Source: Reticulitermes speratus (Eukaryota > Arthropoda > Insecta > Blattodea > Rhinotermitidae). From it: a stretch of DNA of 64,000 nt. The stretch spans positions 41,136,200-41,200,199 of the forward strand of contig JAJKFL010000014.1 in the NCBI GenBank assembly GCA_021186555.1. The letters run 5' to 3'. A model generated the notes under the pieces. That model was not told the origin of the DNA, searched no databases, and saw nothing but the letters and a program-made list of their open reading frames with translations. The position numbers and the translations under genes were made by a program. Below, in pieces: positions 54,502 through 64,000 of this stretch; positions within the stretch are counted from its first letter, which is position 1; each line of letters begins with the position of its first letter.

Positions 54502-55282
54502 TCGATAATTGATTGCGTCAACATAAAGTTTCATGAGTTTTGTGTGTACATTTACTCCGAAACCTGAATTTTGTGTACTGTAGGCATAGGCAAAAGGATT
54601 TAAACACCGCTGTGCTAGTCTTACTTGCACGATTCGTATGACTCAGCCATGTCATCCTGCTGAATTTGTGGGTTCACATTTATCCACCATTTTTGCAATT
54701 TTAAAAATTTACTGTCGAACGAGCAGTAAAGGCAAACTCTCTATATATATGCACATTTTTCTGTTGCTCAGTTGATAGTTTCTATACTTCATGACGATAT
54801 TATCGTTTGAATTACTTTCTGTTTTGCTTCTCGTAACATTTTGTAATGGTGGTCACATGACTGGACTAAAATAGAGCAAATGACCTGTAAACATCTGCCT
54901 GTTAATGAAGCTACCTGTTATGTTTTGCCATTTTAGCCTGTCGTTCAGTCTGTATGTACGTCACTCATTTAATTCCCTATAACTACGCTACGGGCTGGAC
55001 GACTGAATAATGTGGCGTTTTATTACAGGAAGACGCGAAAATTTTGTTCCCTCCAAAGCCAGCCCATCGAAACTTCAGCTCAATCAATCCCTTATTCATT
55101 TGGTGTTGGGGCTCTGTCATCTGTAGTAAATTGGCCAGGGCGTGAAGATGACAGCTAACCTCAGTTTAGTGCGAAGAGTATGAATGTATGGAGATATCCG
55201 CCATGCACTTTTGTGCAGTGATGCTTATTTAATATCAGGGCGTAATTTATTTAGTAATTAATTAAATTAGTAATTTCTTAGT
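54502..55282. other. Stretch with a possible old SINE relic
   Basis: 54980-55215 (CTACGGGCTGGACG ... CCCTTATTCATTTGG ... GGCCAGGGCGTGAAGATGAC ... AACCTCAGT) resembles a decayed SINE-E/F. No gene seen. Confidence 0.4.
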
Positions 55283-55558
55283 GGCCGTGATAGCGTAGTC
55301 AGTATAGCGACTCGCTAGGGGCTGGATGGTCGGGGGATCGAATCCCGGTGGGGGAGAGATATTTCGCACCCGTCCAGACCGGCCCTGGGGCCCACCCAGC
55401 CTCCTATACAATGGGTACCGGGTCTCTTTACCGGGGCAAAGCGACCGCGGCGTGGCGTTGACCACTCACCCCCATCTACTGCCGAGGTTAAAGAAAGAGT
55501 GCAGCTATACCTCTACCCCCTCTCTGGGCCTTCATGGCCTGTTATGGGAGAACTTACC
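55283..55558 (+). mobile_element. SINE-E copy 3
   Basis: GTGGCCGTGATAGCGTAGTC head, GGGGATCGAATCCC B box, CCACCCAGCCTCCTATACAA, and an end with CCTTCATGGCCTGTTATGGG. Well preserved. Confidence 0.92.
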
Positions 55559-55674
55559 ATTGGAATTTCTTTTAATGTAAGACATCCCCGTTGGCTTATC
55601 GATCATAAGTATACATCTTTTATTTAATTCTTTAGACGGACCAAAAAAGTTGTTCAACAGACGTTTTATTGGCA

Positions 55675-55715
55675 ACAATTTTCGGCTCATAAGAGAGCCA
55701 TAATCAGGCCGTAAC
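55675..55715 (-). other. Hammerhead-like module, diverged
   Basis: On the minus strand: GGC, CTGATTA, stem GGCTC/GAGCC, GAA, AATTGT, T, GCC. Stem I GGC/GCC and stem II pair well. Core position 8 and the stem III palindrome are altered. It lies 275 bp before the 49-bp array. Confidence 0.4.
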
Positions 55716-55948
55716 AAAAGCTGTAAGCTGGAAACCCCACGTGTTGCAGGTAGGAGGTTGGAAAATTTGAGCGTGGAATTGTGCACTGAATCCATTTGCC
55801 TTAACATATGATAAGTTGGCCAGCTTTTTATAGCTGCAGTGATCATTTGGCTGGCGCGGCCAACAAAAGGAATGTCTTTATCAGTTAGGCAAGTACGAGA
55901 TTTTTTTAACATGAACCACGCTGAATTAAATTTTTATTTTTTCTCGTG

Positions 55949-55950
55949 GA

Positions 55951-55983
<33 letters not shown>
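55949..55983. repeat. (ATT)n microsatellite
   Basis: Pure ATT run just before the 49-bp array. Confidence 0.93.
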
Positions 55984-55989
55984 TACTGC

Positions 55990-58900
55990 AATTTGGTTTT
56001 CACCCGGTGGCAGTAGTCCTTACACTAGTTCACACAATACAAATGTTTTCACCCGGTGGCAGTAGTCCTTACACTAGTACACACAATACAAATGTTTTCA
56101 CCCGGTGGCAGTAGTCCTTACACTAGTACACACAATACAAATGTTTTCACCCGGTGGCAGTAGTCCTTACACTAGTACACACAATACAAATGTTTTCACC
56201 CGGTGGCAGTAGTCCTTACACTAGTACACACAATACAAATGTTTTCACCCGGTGGCAGTAGTCCTTACACTAGTACACACAATACAAATGTTTTCACCCG
56301 GTGGCAGTAGTCCTTACACTAGTACACACAATACAAATGTTTTCACCCGGTGGCAGTAGTCCTTACACTAGTACACACAATACAAATGTTTTCACCCGGT
56401 GGCAGTAGTCCTTACACTAGTACACACAATACAAATGTTTTCATCCGGTGGCAGTAGTCCTTACACTAGTTCACACAATACAAATGTTTTCACCCGGTGG
56501 CAGTAGTCCTTACACTAGTACACACAATACAAATGTTTTCACCCGGTGGCAGTAGTCCTTACACTAGTACACACAATACAAATGTTTTCACCCGGTGGCA
56601 GTAGTCCTTACACTAGTACACACAATACAAATGTTTTTACCCGGTGGCAGTAGTCCTTACACTAGTACACACAATACAAATGTTTTCACCCGGTGGCAGT
56701 AGTCCTTACACTAGTACACACAATACAAATGTTTTCACCCGGTGGCAGTAGTCCTTACACTAGTACACACAATACAAATGTTTTCACCCGGTGGCAGTAG
56801 TCCTTACACTAGTACACACAATACAAATGTTTTCACCCGGTGGCAGTAGTCCTTACACTAGTACACACAATACAAATGTTTTCACCCGGTGGCAGTAGTC
56901 CTTACACTAGTACACACAATACAAATGTTTTCACACGGTGGCAGTAGTCCTTACACTAGTACACACAATACAAATGTTTTCACCCGGTGGCAGTAGTCCT
57001 TACACTAGTACACACAATACAAATGTTTTCACACGGTGGCAGTAGTCCTTACACTAGTACACACAATACAAATGTTTTCACCCGGTGGCAGTAGTCCTTA
57101 CACTAGTACACACAATACAAATGTTTTCACCCGGTGGCAGTAGTCCTTACACTAGTACACACAATACAAATGTTTTCACCCGGTGGCAGTAGTCCTTACA
57201 CTAGTACACACAATACAAATGTTTTCACACGGTGGCAGTAGTCCTTACACTAGTACACACATACAAATGTTTTCACCCGGTGGCAGTAGTCCTTACACTA
57301 GTACACACAATACAAATGTTTTCACACGGTGGCAGTAGTCCTTACACTAGTACACACAATACAAATGTTTTCACCCGGTGGCAGTAGTCCTTACACTAGT
57401 ACACACAATACAAATGTTTTCACCCGGTGGCAGTAGTCCTTACACTAGTACACACAATACAAATGTTTTCACACGGTGGCAGTAGTCCTTACACTAGTTC
57501 ACACAATACAAATGTTTTCACCCGGTGGCAGTAGTCCTTACACTAGTACACACAATACAAATGTTTTCACCCGGTGGCAGTAGTCCTTACACTAGTACAC
57601 ACAATACAAATGTTTTCACCCGGTGGCAGTAGTCCTTACACTAGTACACACAATACAAATGTTTTTACCCGGTGGCAGTAGTCCTTACACTAGTACACAC
57701 AATACAAATGTTTTCACCCGGTGGCAGTAGTCCTTACACTAGTACACACAATACAAATGTTTTCACCCGGTGGCAGTAGTCCTTACACTAGTACACACAA
57801 TACAAATGTTTTCACCCGGTGGCAGTAGTCCTTACACTAGTACACACAATACAAATGTTTTCACCCGGTGGCAGTAGTCCTTACACTAGTACACACAATA
57901 CAAATGTTTTCACCCGGTGGCAGTAGTCCTTACACTAGTACACACAATACAAATGTTTTCACACGGTGGCAGTAGTCCTTACACTAGTACACACAATACA
58001 AATGTTTTCACCCGGTGGCAGTAGTCCTTACACTAGTACACACAATACAAATGTTTTCACACGGTGGCAGTAGTCCTTACACTAGTACACACAATACAAA
58101 TGTTTTCACCCGGTGGCAGTAGTCCTTACACTAGTACACACAATACAAATGTTTTCACCCGGTGGCAGTAGTCCTTACACTAGTACACACAATACAAATG
58201 TTTTCACACGGTGGCAGTAGTCCTTACACTAGTACACACAATACAAATGTTTTCACCCGGTGGCAGTAGTCCTTACACAGTACACACAATACAAATGTTT
58301 TCACCCGGTGGCAGTAGTCCTTACACTAGTACACACAATACAAATGTTTTCACCCGGTGGCAGTAGTCCTTACATAGTACACACAATACAAATGTTTTCA
58401 CCCGGTGGCAGTAGTCCTTACACCAGTACACACAATACAAATGTTTTCACCCGGTGGCAGTAGTCCTTACACTAGTACACACAATACAAATGTTTTCACC
58501 CGGTGGCAGTAGTCCTTACACTAGTACACACAATACAAATGTTTTCACCCGGTGGCAGTAGTCCTTACACTAGTACACACAATACAAATGTTTTCACCCG
58601 GTGGCAGTAGTCCTTACACTAGTACACACAATACAAATGTTTTCACCCGGTGGCAGTAGTCCTTACACTAGTACACACAATACAAATGTTTTCACCCGGT
58701 GGCAGTAGTCCTTACACAGTACACACAATACAAATGTTTTCACCCTGTGGCAGTAGTCCTTACACTAGTACACACAATACAAATATTTTCACCCGGTGGC
58801 AGTAGTCCTTACACAGTACACACAATACAAATGTTTTCACCCGGTGGCAGTAGTCCTTACACTAGTACACACAATACAAAAGTTTTAATCCGGTGGCAGT

Positions 58901-59029
58901 AGTCCTTACACTAGTACACACAATACAAATGTTTTCACCCGGTGGCAGTAGTCCTTACACTAATACACACAATACAAATGTTTTCACCCGGTGGCAGTAG
59001 TCCTTACACTAGTACACACAATACAAATG
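55990..59029. repeat. 49-bp minisatellite, about 62 copies (3.0 kb)
   Basis: The unit starts TTTTCACCCGGTGGCAGTAG and ends ACACACAATACAAATG, spaced 49 bp. Variants (ACACGGTGG, TTTTTACCC, GTTCACAC) recur in order about 1028 bp apart (56469 and 57497; 56634 and 57662; 56932 and 57960), showing a block of about 21 units was duplicated. It is the largest array in the window. Confidence 0.96.
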
Positions 59030-59761
59030 GACATATAAATATACATAAAAATAACAATACAAAACAAACTATACACAATTACAAAACAAAATACATACAG
59101 TAAATACAAGTACACACATTAGAACACCGTACACACAATACAAAACATCCACAAACATCCATACCTTAACAAAAAACATTTCATGAGAAAAGTTTGGGCC
59201 TGGTGTATGAATAAATTAATCTTTGCGCACCACGTATGAAGGAGCCTTGAATTTCTTCTTATTCGCAGATTTTTGTCGAGAAAAGTGATTGGACTTCGTA
59301 CACAAGCACACAGAGATGTGGAGTTAGAACTATTTAAAGGGATCCATGAGTGAGTGTTATGTTTGTAGCACAGATAATATAAGTTTAACGTATCTGAACT
59401 TGTAGTTTACTTAAGCATGGTGGTTGTAGGCCTGTTCCAAGTTTTGTAAAAATCCGTAACGACGATCTAATTAATTTTATATTTTCATCATGGACGAAAC
59501 TTCATTACGTAATTACGTTACACCAGTAACTTGAAAGTAGTTTTTCTTTCATTCATTTCCGGCCGTTTCACTTTTAGTGTCGCTGCATTCCAGACTTATT
59601 TCTCCCATTTCTCACCCTGCCGCAGTACAACATATTGTGACCTTGCATCCAAACCCCCCACCCTCTCAGCCTATTGGCCATTGTCACATCGCACGGCTCC
59701 CTACCCCGCCTTGCTGCCAAGTTTCCTTGTCACAAGCTTTCTTTTCATCTTGGAATCTTGA
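59030..59761. other. Stretch without recognisable feature
   Basis: Begins with ACA-rich sequence resembling degenerate array spacer (ATACAAAAC words). No gene recognised. Confidence 0.4.
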
Positions 59762-59850
59762 CCAATGAAGATGGGACCGACACGTTGTCCCGAAACGTCG
59801 GTAAATAATTACCACACGACGCCGTGTAATTACCCAAAAGACCACAGATT
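59762..59850 (+). mobile_element. Single arm of the 41.9-kb fold-back subfamily
   Basis: TGAAGATGGGACCGACACG, GTCCCGAAACGTCGGTAAAT, ACACGACGCCGTGTAAT and AGACCACAGAT match the right arm of 41897-42098. Stem II is GGGAC/GTCCC here against GGAAC/GTTCC there, a compensated change. Confidence 0.75.
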
Positions 59851-60600
59851 ATAAGTAGTTTTATGTTCTTTTGTACAAAATGCATGAAATAACTCCGTAA
59901 TTTGGAAGTGTGTATCCATCCATATTTTTGATTTCCGAAACTATTTAAAAATCACGAGGGAAGGGGTGTCTGAACGAAATGCGGTGGAAATAAGAAATGT
60001 TTAAAAATTTAATTTGAAAAGTTGAGAAGCCACATCCTCGAAGGTAATTTAATATACGTGGAAGAATAATATTGAGCGAGATATTAAATTTATCGCTGTG
60101 GGAGATGCAAATTGTTTTAAATTAACATTGAATATTATCTAATGAGAGGTTGTTATGAAGAGGGTAATGAAACTGCGGAGTTTGTAAACATTGTCAAAGT
60201 AGCAGCTATTAATTTTTCAACAAGTAATTAATCATTTACATGTCGATAGAATTTTGAAAGTTGGTTCCTTTCTTACAGAAAACACACTACATCTTCATTA
60301 TAAAATCACTCCCTTTAGGATGTTAAGGAATAAATCGCTTTTTTCTTCTGATAAATAATCAGCGTCAGTTATAAATTATGATTACGTAATGAGATGCTGT
60401 TTATGTCAAACAGTTCCGAGCAAGTTGGCCCAACTTTAATGCTTCTTACTTGTATTCTAGAGGCGATTTTGTTTGATTCTCGGAAACGACACGACCGTTT
60501 TAACCTGTGATTTGGTGGTTTTCTTCTCTCTTTAAAAAATGTGGAGACAGTGCTTTAAATTACAGCAGGGACATTTTTCCCCCCCGCATACATTTAAATT
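59851..60600. other. Stretch without recognisable feature
   Basis: No gene or repeat recognised. Confidence 0.35.
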
Positions 60601-61010
60601 GTCGACCTCGGTGGACTAGTGGTTAGCGTGCTCGCCACTGGACCCAAGGTTCGCGGGTTCGATCCCGACCGAGGTCGATGGATTTTTAAGGATGATAAAA
60701 ATCCGGAGCACCACTTCCTTCGGAGGGGAAGTAAAGCCGTCGGTCCCATGTCGTAGATTTACGGCATGTAAAAGAACCTTACGGGCATGAATAAAAATGT
60801 TGCGTAAGCCAAATTGCCTCCATTTCTCATCCAAGTCTCCTGACTGCCTGCCAGATGGCTCTGGCGTGCACATCAGGATCGATAGAACACTAAGCGCGGC
60901 TAGCTGGCCGGTCACCAGCTGCCATGAATGCGCATGACTTAGTAACCTCGACAAGAGGAGGCAAGAGGAGGCCCAGGCCCATACAAGAGCCAAGAATTAT
61001 TATTATTATA
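60601..61010 (+). mobile_element. SINE-D copy 1
   Basis: Fifth tRNA-derived family, about 400 bp. Head GTCGACCTCGGTGGACTAGT then GGTTAGCGTGCTCGCCACTG, B box GGTTCGATCCC, a hairpin-like GATTTTTAAGGATGATAAAAATC, a body with GACGGCTTTACTTCC on the opposite strand, and an (ATT)n tail. ATACATTTAAATT is duplicated at both ends. Confidence 0.93.
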
Positions 61011-61020
61011 CATTTAAATT

Positions 61021-61300
61021 CGGGATAGCTCAGTCGGTATAGCTACTCGCTACGGGCTGGACGGTCCGGGGATCGAATCCGAGCGGGGTTGAGATTTTCC
61101 GCTGCCGTCCAGACTGACCCTGGGCCCACCCAACCTCCTATACAATGGGTAACGGGTCTCTTTCCCGGGGGTAAAGCGGCCGGGGCGTGGAGTTAACCAG
61201 CCACCCTCATCTAGTGCCAGGGTTAAAGAAAGAGTAGAGCTATACTTCTACTCCCCCTCTGGGCCTTCATGGCCCGTTCTAGGGAGACCTTTACCTTATA
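61021..61300 (+). mobile_element. SINE-E copy 4
   Basis: Starts at the base after the target duplication of SINE-D copy 1 (CGGGATAGCTCAGTCGG). It has GGGGATCGAATCC and the normal body and end. The two families therefore sit back to back with a shared junction. Confidence 0.92.
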
Positions 61301-61385
61301 TTTATACGTTTCAATTCACTATTATTTGTTCATTCAACACTGTGCATAGCTTGGAATTACCAACACCGTTATTATTACAGTGGGG

Positions 61386-61696
61386 CACGCGGTGGCGCAG
61401 TTGCTTGAGGCACTGCGCTACAAACCGGAATGTCGCGGGTTCGATTCCCGATGGTGTCATTGGAATTTTTCATTGACATAATCATTTCGGTCGCACTATG
61501 GCCCTGGGGTCGACTCAGCCTCTAACAGAAATGAGTACCAGGAATATTTTCTGGGTGGTAAAGGCGGCCGGTGCGTAGGACTGACAACCTTACCACCTTC
61601 ATGTGCCGATTGTCTATAAATCTGGGAGTCTCAACCTTCTGGAACCCTAAGGGCCTGTCCGGGCCTGTAATGGGATTGCTTTTTTTTTATTATTAT
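61386..61696 (+). mobile_element. SINE-C copy 5, full length
   Basis: Best SINE-C: CACGCGGTGGCGCAGTTGC head, GGGTTCGATTCCCG B box, GGGGTCGACTCAGCC, GACAACCTTACCACC, GGGCCTGTAATGGGATTGCT and a T/ATT tail. It serves as reference for the other copies and for the 34-bp array. Confidence 0.93.
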
Positions 61697-61708
61697 AGTA
61701 CTAAGAAA

Positions 61709-62070
61709 GTCGACCTCGGTGGACTAGTGGTTAGCGTGCTCGCCACTGGACCCAAGGTTCGCGGGTTCGATCCCACTTCCTTCGGAGTGGAAGTAAAGCC
61801 GTCGGTCCCATGTCGTAGATTTACGGCATGTAAAAGAACCTTACGGGCATGAATAAAAATGTTACGTAAGCTAAATTCAAAGCCTCCATTTTTCACCCAA
61901 GATGGCTCTGGCGGACACATCAGGATCGATAGAATAGTAGCGCGGCCAGTTGACCAGTCACCAACTGTCACGAATGCGCACGACTTAGTAACCTCGGAAA
62001 GAGGAGGCAAGAGGAGGCCCGATCCCATATAGGCCTGTTGAGCCATGGTTATTATTATTATTATTATTAC
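61709..62070 (+). mobile_element. SINE-D copy 2 inserted by the SINE-C tail
   Basis: Head and B box intact; about 40 bp after the B box is deleted relative to copy 1. (ATT)n tail at 62049-62069. AGTACTAAGAAA is duplicated at 61697-61708 and 62071-62082. Confidence 0.93.
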
Positions 62071-62082
62071 AGTACTAAGAAA

Positions 62083-62840
62083 CTTAGCCCGATGCAGTGC
62101 GCATGGTTAGCACTACATTCTGAAGCGCGCTTGAAGGAATGACAAATTGCATGACGATCCGGGTCATCTCATGAAACAATCAGAGCGAGGAAGGAAATCG
62201 TTCTCCACGACAAAGTGATTTCGATAGAAGGTCGAATTCGTTTGTGACGTAGATCTGTGTTAACGACCATTTCCTCCTTCCGGTGTGAGCTGGGTCACAG
62301 TGTCCGCGAGTGACGGAACATTTGCCACAACGCGATTCTCTCTCCGAGCCAACTGAAATTCGATTTCTAACGCAGTGGCGAAATACTTGCGTTAGTACCT
62401 CAAGGGACCGTTTGGTAGGTAGACACTTAGAATGCTCTTGTCCTAGAAACCGATTCATTTCAAATTCTTTGTTCTTGTTGTCATTGTTAGTGTTTGCACA
62501 ATGAAGTCTGTTCCTTGTGAAACAATTGAAGGGCCACTAGGAAGTCAGTCAGGCAGTGTTTAAGTAATTCAGTGATTTAGATTCCTTTCTTTATTACTTT
62601 CTTTGTCACTTCCTTTTATTCAAACTCTATTTCTCTAGTGCCTTATTTTCTCTCTCCTTTCTTCCTGTCCCACATCTTATCTTTAAGCGTCTTGTACTAA
62701 GTAACAAAAGAGGTCCTTAATGTCCACATCACATCGGTTCGTGTCTCTGTGTCAGTAAACCACTTTTCAGATTAACGTCAGTGAAAGCAAATTCATCAGG
62801 AAATAATGCGGGGCGCCTTAAAACGTAAAAACACACTTAT
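62083..62840. other. Stretch without recognisable feature
   Basis: Overlapping frames (62180-62458 minus, 62310-62504 plus) have no domain. No repeat recognised. Confidence 0.35.
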
Positions 62841-62842
62841 TA

Positions 62843-62925
62843 TACAGGGCGTACATAAAAGAATGGTGCGGTATAAAAAGTGAATATCTTTTGAAACCGC
62901 ACCATTCTTTTGTGTATGCCCTGTA
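62843..62925. mobile_element. 83-bp palindromic MITE, copy 2
   Basis: TACAGGGCGTACATAAAAGA, ATGGTGCGGT, a short spacer and the inverted arm. TA lies on both sides (62841-62842, 62926-62927). Related to copy 1 at 50530. Confidence 0.88.
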
Positions 62926-62994
62926 TATTTATATTCCATGATATTATGTATTTATATTGTTATATTTACTTGCTCTTTAATTATCTGGAATTTT

Positions 62995-63085
62995 ATACAG
63001 GGTGTTTATTTTCTTGCTTGTCCGATAAGCGGCAGCCCAACGCTCTGCCAGCATTGTGTCTTACGCCGCATGAAAAGAGGTGTAT
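62995..63085. other. Possible transposon end cut by the LINE
   Basis: TATACAGGGTGTTTATTTTC at 62995 looks like a Tc1/mariner-type inverted terminus (compare TACAGGGTGATTC at 48482). No partner end is found before the LINE. Confidence 0.3.
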
Positions 63086-63087
63086 AT

Positions 63088-63545
63088 AACTAACTAACTA
63101 ACTAACTAACTCCATGTAGCAGAGTCCTTCTTGAGAAGCTAACAGTTCCTCAGCTAGTCAAGAAATTCCCCGCGTTTTATGGAACTCGAAGGTTCATTAC
63201 CGCACTCACAAGAGCCCGCCACCTGTCCCTATCCTGAGCCATATCAATCCAGTCCATGCCCCCCCATCCCACTTCTTGAAGATCCATTTTAATATTATCC
63301 TCCCATCTACGCCTGGGTCTTCCAAGTGGTCTCCTTCCCTCAGGTCTCCCCACCAAAATCCTGTATGCACCTCTCCCCTCACCCATACGTGCTACATACC
63401 CCGCCCACCTCATTCTTCTCGATTTGATCACACGAATAATATTTGGTGATCAGTACAGATCAATAAGTTCCTCGTTATGTAGTCTTCTCCACTTCCCTGT
63501 TACCCCGTCCCTCTTAGGCCCAAATATTCTCCTCAGAAAATCGAA
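63088..63545 (-). pseudogene. LINE C-terminus with (GTTA)n tail
   Basis: Minus strand. The frame at 63177-63431 reads [20 protein letters not shown], then [20 protein letters not shown], then [18 protein letters not shown]. This is the typical end of an insect non-LTR retrotransposon reverse-transcriptase protein. Upstream sequence in another frame (63460-63530) gives the preceding FGPKRDGV...[11 protein letters not shown] part, so there is a frameshift. The catalytic YxDD region is missing. The 3' end carries (GTTA)n at 63091-63112. The related 3' fragment at 40025-40185 has the same tail. Confidence 0.85.
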
Positions 63546-63881
63546 AATATACAAAATTAGCACAATGTAATAATTTTGTGTGGATTCACATTTCTCTGAA
63601 GTGTTTAAATTATATACCTAGAGTAAATGCATGATACACAGCAGGTAATAAAATTATAAGCTATTTTTAAACCTAAGAAATTCTTCCACAGAATGAAAGA
63701 AGCACATTTGTTGACTTATTTAATTTTCAGAGATTGTCTGCGGTGGCTTTATAGATATAAACGTAATGTAGACATGTTGTTTGTATTTGCGTGTTGTTTC
63801 AGATATGCAGTGCAGATTATGAATTTCTTGCCGCTGGACTTGGCTGTGTTATTAACATTAGCATGATATGTAGCCTCCTGC
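63546..63881. other. Stretch without recognisable feature
   Basis: AT-rich. No gene or repeat recognised. Confidence 0.35.
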
Positions 63882-64000
63882 TGTCGACCTCGGTGGACTA
63901 GTGGTTAGCGTGCTCGCCACTGGACCCAAGGTTCGCGGGTTGGATCCCGACCGAGGTCGATGGATTTTTAAGGGTGATAAAAATCCAGAGGGGAAGTAAA
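63882..64000 (+). mobile_element. SINE-D copy 3, cut by the window edge
   Basis: GTCGACCTCGGTGGACTAGT head, CGCGGGTTGGATCCC (B box with one change), then GATTTTTAAGGGTGATAAAA. It continues past the end of the window. Confidence 0.93.

Noticed and set aside
55532..55912. 126-codon minus-strand frame
   Set aside because: Half of it overlaps SINE-E and the hammerhead-like module region; the rest shows no recognised domain.

Overview
This window is eukaryotic, repeat-rich DNA. It most likely comes from a large insect genome. The transposase and reverse-transcriptase relics are of types common in insects, and several unrelated tRNA-derived SINE families are present. A cockroach/termite-like (polyneopteran) source is my guess from the style of the SINE-derived peptides, not something the sequence proves. 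I found no intact host gene, no functional rRNA or tRNA gene, no bacterial-type gene and no CRISPR array.

Layout. About 20 kb of the 64 kb is tandem repeat, in roughly 17 separate arrays with units of 16 to 114 bp. The main arrays are at 1.95-2.5, 5.8-7.1, 10.3-12.2, 13.65-13.9, 17.4-18.8, 21.2-22.8, 23.2-24.1, 24.8-25.2, 25.9-27.1, 30.2-31.4, 32.3-32.9, 34.9-36.7, 37.3-38.8, 44.4-45.5, 48.95-49.3, 51.7-52.7 and 56.0-59.0 kb. Between them lie six SINE families (called A to F here), many with clear target-site duplications, and 3' fragments of two LINEs, each ending in a microsatellite tail (0.6-1.6, 40.0 and 63.1-63.5 kb). DNA transposon relics include mariner C-terminal fragments (13.1-13.9 kb), a PIF/Harbinger derivative with a MADF-like remnant (14.85-15.48 kb), a pogo/Tigger-like derivative (24.6-25.4 kb), a hAT-type MITE (33.8-34.3 kb), a 2.0-kb TA-flanked DDE transposon with both terminal inverted repeats (48.48-50.49 kb), and two copies of a tiny palindromic MITE (50.5 and 62.8 kb).

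Two themes stand out. First, a short structured module recurs about 20 times. It reads CTGANGA, then a stem-loop, then GAA, then a self-complementary A...T word, then a non-G base, with short flanking complementarity. This matches a hammerhead ribozyme core whose stem III would form between two molecules. The paired arms differ between copies but stay complementary. Modules usually sit in divergent pairs inside fold-back elements. Three hairpin elements share one layout: a 12-13 bp direct repeat, a 33-37 nt leader containing ACCGTRCATYTT, two inverted arms, then the direct repeat again. Hammerheads are known in Penelope-like retroelements, so I infer a related non-autonomous retroelement.

Second, several minisatellites grew directly out of mobile-element sequence: a SINE 3' tail, a mariner C-terminus, a DDE transposase N-terminus, the left end of a Harbinger element, and one interspersed repeat amplified three separate times as a 114-bp array. 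Long open frames in the window are by-products of stop-free repeat units and are not treated as genes.
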